Assembly (NCBI GenBank): GCA_030063045.1
Contig: JAQSEB010000121.1
Span: forward strand, 186,001-250,000
Origin: Pratylenchus scribneri
Taxonomy: Eukaryota > Nematoda > Chromadorea > Rhabditida > Pratylenchidae
Length of the DNA stretch: 64,000 bases
Direction: 5' to 3'
The number at the start of each line of letters is the position of its first letter. Position 1 is the first letter of the stretch. Positions 1-12,922 of the stretch are shown piece by piece. A program made the position numbers and the translations under genes. Below the pieces are notes generated by a model. That model ran no database searches. It worked only from the letters and a program-made list of their open reading frames with translations, and was not told the DNA's origin.

Positions 1-249
1 GCTGAAAATGTAGTTTCCGGCGGTAATTCGATTGGAAATTTGCATCAAAAATTGGCAGAAAAATTCGATGAAGATGAACAAAAAGAAGGGGAAAATAATG
101 TTTGAAAATTTAAATTAAATTTTTTATATTTTTATAAATATTTTCAGACATTGAAATCGGCGAAAATTGAAATTGTTGAGGAAAATGGTCAACAGTCGCA
201 GGCCACAAATGTGAAAGAGGAAAGGGAAGAAGCCCAGGAAAAAATTTAA
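1..249 (+). CDS. 3' end of an acidic, unrecognised protein gene
   Basis: Two terminal exons are visible, 1-99 and 148-249, separated by a 48-bp GT...TTTTCAG intron; the gene begins upstream of the window. The reading frame stays open across the splice (phase 0) and ends in TAA at 247-249. About 67 residues are seen. They are rich in Glu, Lys and Gln (for example KFDEDEQKEGENN, then KEEREEAQEKI at the very end), so this looks like a charged, probably disordered or coiled-coil C-terminal tail. No domain can be recognised and no function is proposed. The ordinary splice signals and the frame continuity are the support. Confidence 0.6.
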
Positions 250-2096
250 AAAAGAAAAATAAAAAAAATTTTGATGAAAAAATAAAAATTGCCATTTATT
301 ATTTCAAAATGCCATAAATTATTAATGAATAAATTTTTGTAAAATAAATTTTAAAAAAATATATTTTACTTATTATGATTTTATTAGACTATAAAAAATC
401 GGCAGAGTAGCAGCCATAGTTACATCAAGTTTAAATAACAAATATTTAATTCGTCCAAAGAAATTTAATAAATATATCAAAAAATTGAATGGTTCAAAAA
501 TCTCTGAGAAATTGTGACTGGCAGCAAAAAAAATTCTGCGAGAAAAACCAACATTGGAGTTCTCCACTCACACATCGGTGGCTGTTGTTCTTTCCATTTG
601 GCCCATCCCACAAAATCAATGGCCTAAATTCTCGTTGCCATGCTCGACGCTTAACCTCCCTTAGGCCATCTTCATTACATTTCGCTTTCGCTCCACCTAT
701 TTTACCAGTGGCTTCTCTTTCATTTCTTTTCTGCGGCAATGGTCCCAAATTTCTGTAATTTACAGTTTTTCAATTTGATTCTCCATTATAATTGAGCCGA
801 AGGACCTTTTCATTTTTTCGAATCAATAATCCTATTTTAATTAGTTTTTATATATTCAATAAACCAATTCTAATAGCTAAAAGGATTTTTACTTTTTCAA
901 ACATGAATATAAACCTTTTTAGGTTTATTTTTTATCATATTCTCCATCCAAGCTACAGAGTAATTATCTTATAATATTATTAAAATTCACTCATCTTAAT
1001 TTTTAATATTTTTCTAAAATCGTAAATTTATGGGAAATAAAGTAATGGGGCCTAGAATTGAAACTTTTTTGTGTTTTTATTATATTTCCATCATAATTAT
1101 AATTATAAGCGAAGGACCCTTTCATTTAATTCACATCCCTATTCCTAATTTTAATGATAAAAATATTCTAATAATTACAAACCTGGCGGAAACTTTTCAA
1201 TATTTTTTTTTATCATATTTCTCTATAAATTATATAAAAGTGAAGTACTCGCAGGGCACAATTTCCCTCTCTCCCCATCTTTTTTTTCCATCATCGATCG
1301 ACGCTCTCGACTCGTCCCCTATTTTTACCTCCTCTTTTTCCAGCCAGCCGGTCTCGACCGTTCGTTCCCGCTCTTCAGTCCTCCCCTCTATATTGCGATG
1401 CCACACACGAAGGCAATGGGCTAGCTATCCAGCCAATTGGAAGGGAATGGGAATTGGGGAATTGCTGGCGAAAAAAATAGCCGAGTGGGGGAATGAGGCG
1501 GGCAGTCCATCCATAGTCCAACAAAAATTGCTTCGTGAAAAATTGGTTGGACGAAATAGAAACCTTTGAAAAATTGAAAAGGGGAAAATAGAATAGAGCG
1601 GCTGTCAGTAATAAAAGAAAAGAGGGAAGTGAAGCAGAATGGACAGAATGACAGGGGAAGAATATGAAAAAATAAGTAAACACTATTCAACGTGGCTTAA
1701 ATCCTTAACCAAATCTTCTCAATTCTCTCTAAAATTAATTAAATGAATTTCATTTGGTTGATTGCTTGCGTTCGCAGAATGATTCATCCATTAATCATTT
1801 GGACTTTTTTTTTGCCTTTTGGGCAAATCCCAAAATTTATAACTCTAAAGTATACCTATGATGTTATAGAATAATAAAAAAAAATATTAAATTACATCCT
1901 AATGCTTATTTTTTATTGTTTTGTTGTTTTTTGCCCATAAAAATCATCCAATGCATTCCTTTGATTGGTCCATTTTCTATGAAGTTTTGGATTTACTATT
2001 ATTTTAAATTTTTTTAAAATTCAAAAATTATATAATTTTTAATTCGAATTTCTGTTTGATTAATTTTATCAATAAAATTTTTAGCATTTTCTAAAT
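250..2096. other. Intergenic region with one GC-richer patch
   Basis: Mostly AT-rich DNA without a supported gene. A GC-richer, pyrimidine-rich stretch at about 1250-1640 stands out from its surroundings but has no convincing coding exon, tRNA or snRNA signature. It could be promoter DNA or a non-coding transcript. The short open frames here look like chance. Confidence 0.4.
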
Positions 2097-4996
2097 ATGT
2101 TAATTTTCTTTTTAATAATTTTTATGCCTTCTTTCTGCAATGCTTCGAAATGGCAACAAATCTTCATTCACCCAATTGAATTGTTTGCTGACAATAATTA
2201 TGTGGTTCACAATATGGAAATTGTATGCAATATTTAAAAAAATTTAAAAATAATTATTATTTAAATTCGATATATTAAATAATAAATAATAGTTATCAAA
2301 TATTTTAAAATTTAATTAATTAATTTTTTATTCAATTTTATGATAAATTAGTAATTAAAAATTTAAAATATGTAATTTTGATAATTTTCCCATTAAAATT
2401 TGCCAGAAATGCATCAACAATATTTCAAACAGTCTGAATAAAAATGTGGTCGCCATCGATACGCGTTTCAATGAATATAACAAATTTGTTGAAAAGGCCA
2501 CAGATAAACATGGTTCATCTGTAAGAGAATTTCAAAATTTATTTATGATAATTATCATTAATATATTATTATATTGAAATATTTATTTGAAATTTATCTA
2601 ATATTAAAATTTTAAATTTACATAAAAACTTAAACTCCCTATTTTATTGCGAAAATTGTTTATTTTTTGGGTGTCGAAAAGTCAATAATTTTGCGATCAT
2701 TATTAATTTGCCAAATTATTTAATAATGTTATGTTAATGTATCAATTATTATTATGATTAGATTAAATATGGGAATTTGGTAAAGGCTTAAAGAGATATA
2801 AACAGCGATAAAAAAATTACAAAAGTGGTTCATTTAATTTTGCTGTATGCTAAAAATGTTAAACATTAAAATGAATTAAATTATTATGTGATTTTATTAA
2901 TTAATTAATAAGGGTTTTATTTATTCAGGTTGTGGATAATACTCAAACAAGATTGCAAAATATATCGGCTTTGATTGATGGAATGAATTTTGTTGAGGGT
3001 TGCCCCCAATATTTTGATTGGACAATACAGCTCGAAGGTGAATTCAATTTTTTGTAAATTTTTTTTATCAAATCCAATAAATTAACGAAAAAAAATATTT
3101 TGACCAAGAATTTTTATATTATGATTAAAATGTTAATAAAGAATATTGTAAAAAGTTGCTAAAATTATGATAATAATTTGCAAGGATATATTGAAAAATT
3201 TTTTTAATTTTTATACCTATCATCATCAAATAAAATAAAAATATTTTAATTATTTTTTTAGGTAATTTTTATTAAATTGTTCGTTACTTGTGGTTATGGC
3301 TTATCTGGGATAGATTGTTTTTGAATTCAGAATCCCTCTTATAGATGATTAGGTAAGTAATAGGGAAACGTGAGAGGATAAACTATTTCCTAAAGACCTA
3401 ACCCTATACTCTACCGGATGATTCATGGGGGTCACCTTTACTGTTCTCCAATTGATCTAAAAAATCTTCCACACGAATTTTTCTTTCTGAAATTACTCTT
3501 TTATCGTCCTTGTTGACTTTACAGAAGACAAACAATGTTACCTTGTGCATGCCATTTTTCCAATCCAATTTACTACAAAGGAAGAAATTACCGGAATATT
3601 TGCGTGGATGGTGAAAATATTAAAAAACGAAATGAATTCTGGTAAAATTATTGCTCAAAAAAAAGAAATAAATATTAGAAAAAATTTGAAATTATAAATA
3701 GAAATTATTAAATTTTTACATAATATATTTTAATTAAAAATTCAAATTTAATTAATAAAATTATTCGGAATATTTTTCAGATAAATGGGTTGGAACCTAT
3801 TTCCCAAATTCTTCTTTTCTGGTAAACCTTCGTTCTATTATGCGCTTTATTTTCATTATCAAATCGGAAGTGCATATTTATCCGGAAGGCTTTATTGAAG
3901 TTTGTTTAAATTCAAAAATAATATTATAATAAAAATTAATAAAAATAATAATGGAAAAATGTAATATAGAATTTTTTTATAATAATAAATTTCCGAATTA
4001 TTTAGTTCTCATTCTCATCATTTAAAGTATCTCAAAATTGGTTCAAAAAATCGATACGATAAAAATTTAGAATTTTTGCTTAAATAAACCGATAATAGGA
4101 GAAACGAAGGTATTTTAAAAAAAAAATAAATATATCTTTGAAAAAATTCCCCGTTTAAAAACCGAATAATTTATTAAAAATCTTGTAAAAAATCAAAATT
4201 TAAATAATCCAATTTTAGCAGCCCAATCGAATTGATTTATTGCCCGAAGGCAAATTGAATGAGGAAAATGTGCTTGAATTTTATGCTAAAATGTTGGATT
4301 GGACACGCTTCGAAAAACCGATCAATTTTAACGATTATTTTTATTTCTTGGGCAACCATATTATGACCAATAGGGTAAAATATATTCATTAAAATTTATA
4401 AATTTGAAAAAAAAAATTATTGAAAAATTATTCAAGAATAAAAATGACTTTAATATATTCTAGAATTATATATTAGACAATGCATTGGTTTAAAAAGTTT
4501 TAAAAATAGTTTTTAATTTTCTAATAGTCAATAAAATTTTCAAAAAATGTCAAATTAAATTTATAATATATGTCAGCTCTATTACTATATTGTAGCTGAT
4601 TTCGTATTTTTTCTGAAAAAAAAGCTAAAATATACATCTGAGTTATTGCTTCGCCAAAAAACCTTTCTCAAGCAAAAATCAAATATTGAGTTGTAAAAAT
4701 AATTAAATAAATTGCAAAAATAACATTCTATCCAATTTATATTAATTATTGATTAAAAAGTCTCTGTTCAAATTAAATTTGTTAATTAAAATCGAGAGAG
4801 ACTCTAACTTATAATATAATTGTAATTTTTAACTTTTAATTGATAGATCAAAATACATGGCCGAATGTCGCACTCAGAAAATTTGTTGCGATTTTTTGAA
4901 AAGGGTCTCTTCAAGGAGATGATTATTTGCAGAGCTGTTGGCGAATGGCCAGTCGACTTTTTTGATACACTCATTCAAGTGAATTTTGTGCCATAA
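2097..4996 (+). CDS. Secreted protein, unknown family (7 exons)
   Basis: Exons 2097-2222, 2407-2520, 2929-3037, 3525-3641, 3781-3899, 4219-4374 and 4847-4996 join in frame to give about 296 residues; every junction is GT-AG and phases match. The ATG at 2097 is chosen because it precedes a strongly hydrophobic start (MLIFFLIIFMPSFCNA) that reads as a cleavable signal peptide; an ATG at 2124 would lose it. The mature part has a few Cys residues, possible N-glycosylation sites (NIS, NSS) and no further membrane segment, so secretion is the likely fate. I do not recognise the family. In a parasite such a protein could be an effector, but nothing in the sequence shows this. An AATAAA lies about 75 bp past the stop. 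An alternative 3' end uses a GT at 4979 and the exons at 5793-6484. Confidence 0.65.
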
Positions 4997-5792
4997 ATTA
5001 ATATTTATAGGTTTTGGGGAAAATTTAGATTTTGACCTATTTATTTTTTTAATATATATATAAAATGTAAAAATAAAGTGGCATTTTTGGTTTAAGAAAA
5101 TTATTCAATATTTCTGAAAAAATATTTTTGTGATTATTAACAAAATTTATTCTTTTTATGGAAAACATTTCCGGATAATTGAAATTTTTTTGTTTTATTG
5201 AATTTGTAGAAAATTTTAAAATTTCATTCATCCAAAATTTATAAAAAATATTTTTTTATTATTTAAAATATATTTTCTACAAAAATGATTAATAAAAATT
5301 ACGAAATTCCCGAAGATCAAATAAAATATAATAGAAAATTTATGTCCATATTTATATGTTTATAAAAATGTATGAATTTTAAAATTAATCTAACTGAGTG
5401 AGAACTTTTTATTCAATCTAACATAATAAAAATTTAAATATGAAAGAAAGGCTTAAAATGAATCCCATATTTCTTAAAACCCACTCTAATAGGAAGTCAT
5501 ATCATTGTCTTTACTTTGAGGTTACATATCGAATTAAAAGTTTCGAAAAAAATTTTTTTCGCATTACTTAATTCCCTATAACTTATAAAATACACTATAA
5601 TTTGTTCAAAAATTTTGATAATAAACGAAATACACAATCAAAACCAATTTTCACTTTTTTTGATTGTTAAAAAAAAGAAACCCATGGGCTTTCTAATGGG
5701 AAAAAATAGGGTATATTTGAGTTAATATTTATTTTATTAAATTGTTAACAAAACCATCCCATAAATTGGAAATTATTTTTAATATTTTTAAG

Positions 5793-6484
5793 AAAATTGA
5801 AAATGGCACTTTGGACCCTCCCTTCTTCGGCCGCCTTTATTTGCATTTTGATCTTGATCTGAAAGTGCGTTGGCCCGCCATTGGAAAATTTCAATTGAAG
5901 CAAACCAAAAGCATGGGTCCATTGCACAAATTGATTTATGAATTCAAATCGAAGAAAATGAATATCCATTGGACAATGGAAGTAAATATAATTTGACTTA
6001 TTCCATAAATCTGTGAAATGATCTAATAAGATTATTAAGGTCTAAAAACTGGTAAAAAATTTTATTTAAAAAACCACAAAATTTAGAAGAAAAATAAGAC
6101 TTAAAATAAAGAACTATTCCCAAATAATAAATTTTTATTAATTTGTACAAATTAATTAATCCTCAAATGTTAATAAATCAATTTATAATTGTGACAAGAA
6201 TTTATGCAATATTAATAATAAATAATTTCAAACATTTATACGCAGTGAAAATGGCAATCTTTTAGAATTTAAAAGGAGAATAAGACAAAATTTAAAGTTT
6301 CCTAAAAAGTTTAAAGCAATAGAGTAAATTTACGCAAAAATAAATAAATGATTTTTCGCAAATTTTTCATTTATATTTCAATTTTTAGCTTGAGACTACA
6401 ATTGAGGAACGATTCAAAACATTTGCCAATTTGGAAATTTTTACGAACAAATACAATGAAGGCAAATTGCCACATGGATGCTGA
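5793..6484 (+). CDS. Two further in-phase exons, alternative 3' end or separate fragment
   Basis: Exons 5793-5981 and 6389-6484 encode 94 residues ending in TGA, with typical nematode composition (for example FFGRLYLHFDLDLKVRWPA). The first exon has a weak acceptor (TTTTTAAG) and starts in phase 0. A donor GT at 4979, inside the last exon of the upstream secreted-protein gene, is also phase 0, so both exons could be an alternative C-terminus of that protein, skipping its stop at 4994. Against this are a long intron of about 810 bp and a plausible poly(A) signal after the first stop. It could instead be the remains of a separate gene lacking its start. No family is recognised. Confidence 0.4.
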
Positions 6485-8360
6485 GAATTTATTTAAATTA
6501 TTCGATGATAATTAAATTTATTTTTAATTAGCCCGTGAAATCATTTAATATTTTTCTAGAATTGGCCTCTATGCCTTTAGCAATTTCCAAATTGTTGAAT
6601 AATTTTTATGATCAATTGCTAAATCTAAATTAATTTTATTTTTGGAATAAATTACAAAAATTTTTCTTTTGATAAATTTGAAATTGTAAGCGAATTTTAA
6701 TTTTATTTAAGATGAGAGTACATTTAAGAAATCATCTATTAATAAATTATAATATAATTGTTATAAAGATAAATTAATGTCCTAATAAATGATAAAGATA
6801 AATTAGTTAAATAGTTCTTAAAAATTGAAAATTGTGCCACCATCATGTGGCACAAAAAGGCTCTTGTATTTTTGCCATCTGGTGTCGCTGTATCCGAATT
6901 CCGAATGAGTGCTATTTTGTTGCTATTTTCTATGTTGTTTTTGTTTGTGAAAATGAAATGTTTTCACAATCCACAAATAACAATGAGTTTCAATTGTTTG
7001 CGGCAGATATTTCTCCGAAATAAATTTCATATAATTAAACAATTTTTATTCGAATATTTAATTTTAATGAATTTTTAATATTTCTCTTTCATTCATTTGA
7101 TATGGTAATTCATTGTACATTTCCACCAAGATTTGCAAAAAAAACCAACGATAAATATTAAGAAAAAATATTTTATTTTTTACATTTCTTTTTCGAATAA
7201 CAAAGGCAGTCTCGAATTTCAAGTTTTTTTTAAATATTATATAAATATGCCTATTAAAATCAAATTTTGAAAAAATTAAAATGAGTGATAAAAATAAAAT
7301 ATTTCTTAATTTAGAATTAGAAAAAGTAAAAGGGAACAAGGAAAATAGAATAATTTTATGGAATGAAGACTTGATTAAAAATTAGTCAACAAATGCCAAT
7401 GTAGATTAAAATTGGCAGAATTTATTAACTAAATGAAAGACAAAGGAAAAATTCAGATATTACGCCTGAGACAATTTTCCCAAACATTTCTCAACTCAAA
7501 TTCCCTATCCAAACACTTTTTGCTCTTAACAAATTGAATCAACCAAAAATGAAAGAAAATAAGCATAGCAATAAGGAGAAAGAATTGATAAATTTACTGC
7601 AATACAAATTTTTGATGAATTGATTTTCCCATTGTCTTTTTCTAAATAAATCCTTCAGTAATATCCTTTTTTCTAGATGATTGGTTGGCAAATTCCCATT
7701 AGGCATTCCATGGTTTTTACTTCTTTCTATTAAAATGCAATATTATAAATGTTTTTTGATTGGCACTGGAAATGGAAAATTTCCAGAGAAAAATTTTGAA
7801 TTTTTCATTCATTTGGCACAATTCAGTCGAGGATTTGAATTTGAATTCGCTGATTTGAAAAAATGCAAAATGATTTCAAAAGGTTGAATGGAAGAAGAAT
7901 TGGTACACTTTTTTGTATTGGAAGTTCCCAATCCTCCTCATCATCAGAATCCATTAAAAAAAAATAAAATTGATGGGAAATTGCCCCAGGGCAAATATTT
8001 GAATATTTCCCACTATAAAAGGAGTTGGATCTTTTGATTGAATTTTGTTCTTTTTAATGAATTCTGCCAATATTCCCCCCATTCAATGCAACATTTTAAA
8101 CAACAATAAAGAAAATTCCTTTCCATATTTTTTTGTAAATTTTCTACTTTATTATTTGCACTTTCTAAGGCATTAAATTTAAAATAAACACCCATTAAGA
8201 GCCAAATATTTCGGTCTTTAACATTCTTTTTTATGGCATTGACAAATGATTGATAAAAAATATCTTTTGAAACTCCGTTTCATATATATTTATTAATTGT
8301 AATTTAATTTAGCAAATTTAATATTTTATCCTTAAAATTATATTTTTATTAAATTCCAAA
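6485..8360. other. Intergenic, no supported gene
   Basis: AT-rich DNA between the secreted-protein locus and the SPRY gene. A short perfect hairpin (GTGCCAC/GTGGCAC) occurs at 6834-6852 next to a GC-richer tract up to about 7010. An open stretch at 7681-7887 has no recognisable start context, splice sites or domain. No RNA gene was recognised. Confidence 0.4.
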
Positions 8361-9699
8361 ATGAATCAACAAAATGAGCAAAATGATATCGTAGAAAAAT
8401 GGGATGAATTTTGCAAAATGGAGGAAGAGAATTCAAAGGAGACGGAAAGAATGGTCACAAAGAAACGAAAAATGATGGATGAAATTAAGAATGGAATGAC
8501 CAAAAAGGATGAAGAAATTGGCAAATTGAGAAAGGAAAATCGCGCATTGAAATTAAAAATGGCAAAAATGGAGGCGGATTTAAAAGCGGTAAATCTTTAA
8601 AATATTAATTTGTCATTCATTTCATTTTAACATAGCAAAATGTGCCAATTCGTCGACAAATGCCATCGGAATTGTCCAATGAAATGTTTGCCTCAATGCC
8701 ATTTGGAAATGCTTTTGGTCTTTTGGCCAAAATGCCAAATGGCCTTTTGGCAAGAAATGTTCTAAAAATGATCAACGGCATTAAAAAGGTGAATTAGAAT
8801 GTTTATAGAAAATGGCAGAAATAATAATGAATTTTCAGGCAGTGAAGAATAACAAATTGGATGAAGGGAATTGTGGAACAAAATTGATCATTTCTGAAGA
8901 TGGACTAGAAACTAAGCATCTCGGCCCTGCTGCTGATGGTAAAAAAATAAATCAAGAAAATTTGACTACATAAACAATTTTATTTAAAATTCTTATTTTA
9001 TTATTATTTTTGTAGAATGGAATTGTGTTCGAGCTATTTTTCCAATTACAACATTGAATTTGAGCATCAAAAAGCCGACAATTGCATATTATTATGAAGT
9101 GCAAATTCTCAATCTAACATATTGGTAAATTAATTTGATTTTAGAATTTAAATTGAAAATTATTGTACCCATTAAAAAATTTAATGACAATGCATAAATT
9201 TATTAATGAAAATTTTAATTGATAAATAATTTTTGCATTTTCTGCACTTATGCTATTGCCATTGGATTTTGTGATCAACAATTTCCATTGGAAGACAAAT
9301 GGCTTGGAATGGTTGATAATTCAATTGGATTTGGCTACAAATGGGGAATTTGGATTGATAGAAACGAGATCAGATTCAGAAATTCTGGATTCTTCAGGAA
9401 AGGGGATTTTATTGGAATTGGCATAATTCAGCATCCGAAAGGCAAAATGGAATGTTTCGCCACATGGAATGGCAAATTACTGGGTAAAATAATAAAATTT
9501 GATTTTAAAAATGACTAAATAAAAATTTTAAGTTGAAAAAATTAATTAATTAATTTTAGGGAAAACCAATTTGCCATCAAAATTTGCTAACCTTCAAATT
9601 TACCCAGCAATCGGTTTGCGAAATCCTGACGATACAGTCCGTGCGAATTTTAAGAAAGAGGAATGGAAATTCAAACATTTCCAAAGCCTTCTTGAATAA
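8361..9699 (+). CDS. Coiled-coil and SPRY-domain protein
   Basis: Exons 8361-8588, 8636-8788, 8839-8938, 9016-9124, about 9230-9483 and 9560-9699. Residues 1-76 are almost entirely charged with heptad-like spacing (a coiled coil); a Met/Pro/Asn-rich linker follows. The C-terminal half reads as a SPRY/B30.2 fold: a YYYEVQIL strand, then IAIGFCDQQFPLEDKWLGM, a FGYKWGIWID segment, GDFIGIGI, FATWNGKLLG, and a terminal IYPAIGLRNP...VRANF strand. SPRY domains bind protein partners; plant-parasitic nematodes carry expanded SPRY families, some secreted, but no signal peptide is visible here. Oddity: there is no AG acceptor in a usable position between 9125 and the exon holding IAIGF, so that junction is non-canonical, mutated or mis-modelled. 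The other splice junctions are clean and in phase. Confidence 0.7.
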
Positions 9700-9853
9700 T
9701 TAGAATTGTAGGAAATGATTGGCAAAAAATGAAAGCTTAGATGATTTGAACAATATTAATATTTAAATTGAATTTATCCCATTTAATAATTTTTTTTATG
9801 TCAATTTGTTAAATTTTTGTGGATAAATCATTTTCAAAATAATAACTTTATAG

Positions 9854-9959
9854 GATTTCCTGCTTTGGAATTGCTGAGGCAACGGAAGTGGCTTCTGCCA
9901 TTGGCTTTGTGATGCAAAAATTGGGCAAAATTTTGATTAATGGACAAATTGGGAAATGA
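9854..9959 (+). other. Possible orphan terminal exon
   Basis: After a TATAG acceptor, a 35-codon frame runs to TGA and reads as plausible protein (SCFGIAEATEVASAIGFVMQ...). It lies just downstream of the SPRY gene but cannot be joined to it without skipping that gene's stop. It could be an alternative last exon, a gene relic or chance. Confidence 0.2.
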
Positions 9960-10125
9960 AATAAAAGAAAAGTAGGAAATAGAAGAGAAGAAAGGAGAAA
10001 TAAACATAAATGGAGGAATTTTGTTGTTAATTTGATAATTTAATTAATTAATTTTTTGAAAAAATTGGTATTTATTTAAATCTTATCGCATAAAATTAAT
10101 CAAAAATAAGAAATTATTTTTAAAA

Positions 10126-12922
10126 TTATTTAAAAATTTCAATTTTTTGTTTTCTTTTGTCCACGCCATTCACATCATGTTGTGGATTTGGTGTTTGACT
10201 CCATGCAATTCTTGGCCCTCTTTGTTGCCAATTTGATTTATTCAATGATGGAATAATTCCCTTCAATTGTGTTTGCATCAAACTCGATGCACATAACATC
10301 AGCCATGAGGGGACAACAATTGTGGAAAAATCATTGACCCATGCAATTTGATTAAAAACGGCCAGGAAAAACATTTGCCCAGTGACAGGTCCAAAACCCA
10401 ATTCCTTTTGAAATGAAATTGCAATATGGAGGAGAAGCTGTTTTTATGTTGATGGGAAAGAGAATATTAAATAAAAAAGTTATTCAATTAACTAATAAAT
10501 ATTAGTATTAAAAATTTTAATAGAGTCTATTTGATTCATATTTATAATAAAAAAAATCTAACCATATAAGCAGCATAGATGAATTGAGCAATAAAAGTGG
10601 CAATTGCATAAATTGTCAATTTTCTTTCAATTCTTTTTGTATTTCCATTAACATATTGTTCGTGCTGCTGTTCATTGAGGCCAATTTTTTTCAAATTTCT
10701 TCGATACGTAAAAATGATGCCAAAATTAATTAAAAGACAAATATAGGCAAAAACAATGCCAGAACATGTTGAAACAAAAACGTCATTCCAATCCTAGTAA
10801 ATATTTATTAAATTTTCTTGCACAATTGATTTATAAAAATTTCACTATGAATATGGACAAAATTTAAAATTGAATTTCGAAAGCAAACAATCCGAAAATG
10901 AATTCTCTCATATGTTTAATTCAGGGTTGCCAGATTTTTTTTAAAAATTCATTGGCCTTGAAAAAATAAAGATTTTGTGTAAAAAAGAAGATTTTCGTTT
11001 TAAGCAAAAATAAATTGATTAAAATTTTTTAATTAAATTTTTATCATAAATGAAGAGCCGGGGATCATCCAGGATCTAAGATTACATGTTTTTTGGAGAA
11101 GTTATTTTTACAATTTTTCGAGCCGCGAAAAATTAAGCTAAAATGGCCGCGCAGCGAAAAATTCCATCTTTTTTTAATAATTTTGTGAAAAAAAAAAGTA
11201 CATAAAGTACACGATACACAAAATATATTTTTATTTTCAAAGTTTTGACCCCTCAAAAAAGTACAAATCTTTTAAAAAAGTACATCTGGCAACCCTGGTT
11301 TAAATCCAAAAAATTAAATATAAATCCATAAATTTAGTTCATTAAGATAGGATGAGACTTTGAATAAATTTAATATGCTATATATTTCTCTAAATCTTTC
11401 ATGAATATTGTTACCCCCAGTTGTGGATGATTGTCGACAGTGAATGTCGTCATATTGTCCGCCTGGATTCGCACATATTCATCATAGAATAGAATATGGC
11501 CAGATAAAATGAGTGGAAGGCCAGAAATTGCCACAATGATTAGGACTATCCTCTTGTGCCAAAACTGTTTACGAAAATCATTATAGATAATTTTTAATAG
11601 AAAAATGTATTCTTTTTCTTTTTTTTTCTTCTCATTAGCTTATTTTGATTTACTATTATTATTATGGATGGTATTTAATTTACCGAATAAATTAGTGAAA
11701 ATGCCGAATAAAGTAATAATAGATTTTAATGGTTTAGTGTTTTTTTCCTATGCCCCTAAAGCCTACAGCCATTCGATAGATCTCGTCAAGACGCGTCGAT
11801 GGTATATATTTTGTCCTGGTTTGATCAATTTTAACTTGGTTTCAACTTTCAAACCAAAGTCGACAAATGGTTTAAGCGGTTTAATATCCTTAATTTTTGA
11901 TCAAAGCATGACAAAATATATACCAATTGATGCGCCTTGAAGAGATCTATCAATTAGATATAGGGTTTGGGGCTCTAGGACAAACCACTAAACCAGTAAA
12001 ATTAATAATTTTTCGGCATTTTAAATATTTTTTCCCTTATTATTATTACCTTCTCATAATTGACTGGATATAGTAATGAACTAAGGCGATTCAACAATAA
12101 GACTGTTGTGGACAAAATCTCAGCATGAAAAGAATGCACAATTAAAAAGTAGAAGAAAGCAAGGCAAAATCGGGGAAGCAGCAAATAAATTGGCAAAAAC
12201 CAACCAACACGACCGAATCGCGAATAGAGGAAATTGGCAATAAGTCCGATTAGACTCTAAAAAAATTTTTGGGTCATTTTATTAGAACTCATTATTGATT
12301 TACAATTGCAGATTTATTAATTAATTTTTATCCGCTAGGTAGGCATCCTAGAGCATTATTTGTATGGATTATTCTCTATTGGATTGTCAATTTAATAAAG
12401 AATAATTAATTCATTTTAAAAATATAGTACCCCTTACGAATGTCCAAAAATATTTATATAATTGCTTTCTGCTGGGTTTTCAATCATGCCGGAAGCATGG
12501 AATCTGGGATTTTATCAAATTTTACAGTTTAAGGAACTTCCTTTTTCCGGAAAATTTTAGTTCCAATTGCTAAATTAATTCCTAAAATTAATAAAATTCA
12601 TTCTAACAATTCAATTGAGCAATAGATCAAATAGTAAAAATATGTCTAGTAAATTTAGATCAGTTATAAAAGCTTATTTATTGACTGTTTAAATTTGTCA
12701 TACCCAAAAGGCTCGAGTGGCGAACAATATAAAAAATGATGATTTAAACTCATTTCGTTTGGAAATGGTCATTACAATTTGGAATGCATAGAGAATGGCC
12801 GAAGGAATGCCAATTATCATAGAAAATATAAATGGAGGCCAACTGGCATTGGCCAACGCAACGAATATTTCAGGAGGTATATCCGGCTGATGAGGAATAA
12901 AAATGTCGTTCATTTCAGCCAT
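10126..12922 (-). CDS. Serpentine chemoreceptor, Srg-like (7TM GPCR)
   Basis: Five exons on the minus strand: 12704-12922, 12050-12256, 11415-11564, 10563-10793 and 10126-10437. All junctions are phase 0 and GT-AG, giving about 372 residues. The protein has seven hydrophobic segments. Family signs are the first helix with IGIPSAILYAFQIVMT followed by a short charged loop and SSFFILF, and the LLNRLSSLLYPVNYEK motif after the third helix, typical of nematode serpentine receptor class gamma (Srg). The extracellular N-terminus is short and there is no signal peptide, as usual for the class. Srg-type receptors are thought to act as chemoreceptors in sensory neurons; the ligand is unknown. Intron 2 (11565-12049) holds an inverted-repeat element. 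Assignment to Srg rather than a sister class rests on motif recognition alone. Confidence 0.8.
11715..12007. repeat. Fold-back element (GATCTC family), intronic copy
   Basis: The two halves are inverted copies: AGATCTCGTCAAGACGCGTC near 11782 mirrors GCGCCTTGAAGAGATC near 11932, and both ends carry GGTTTAGTG / CACTAAACC. It sits inside intron 2 of the Srg-like gene. Related copies occur near 33.3, 45.6, 46.8, 50.1, 52.8, 60.5 and 63.7 kb. Confidence 0.7.

Noticed and set aside
1030..1569. A 179-codon + strand frame
   Set aside because: Low-complexity Ile/Ser-rich start and a GC-rich tail without homology, signal or splice support; likely chance.
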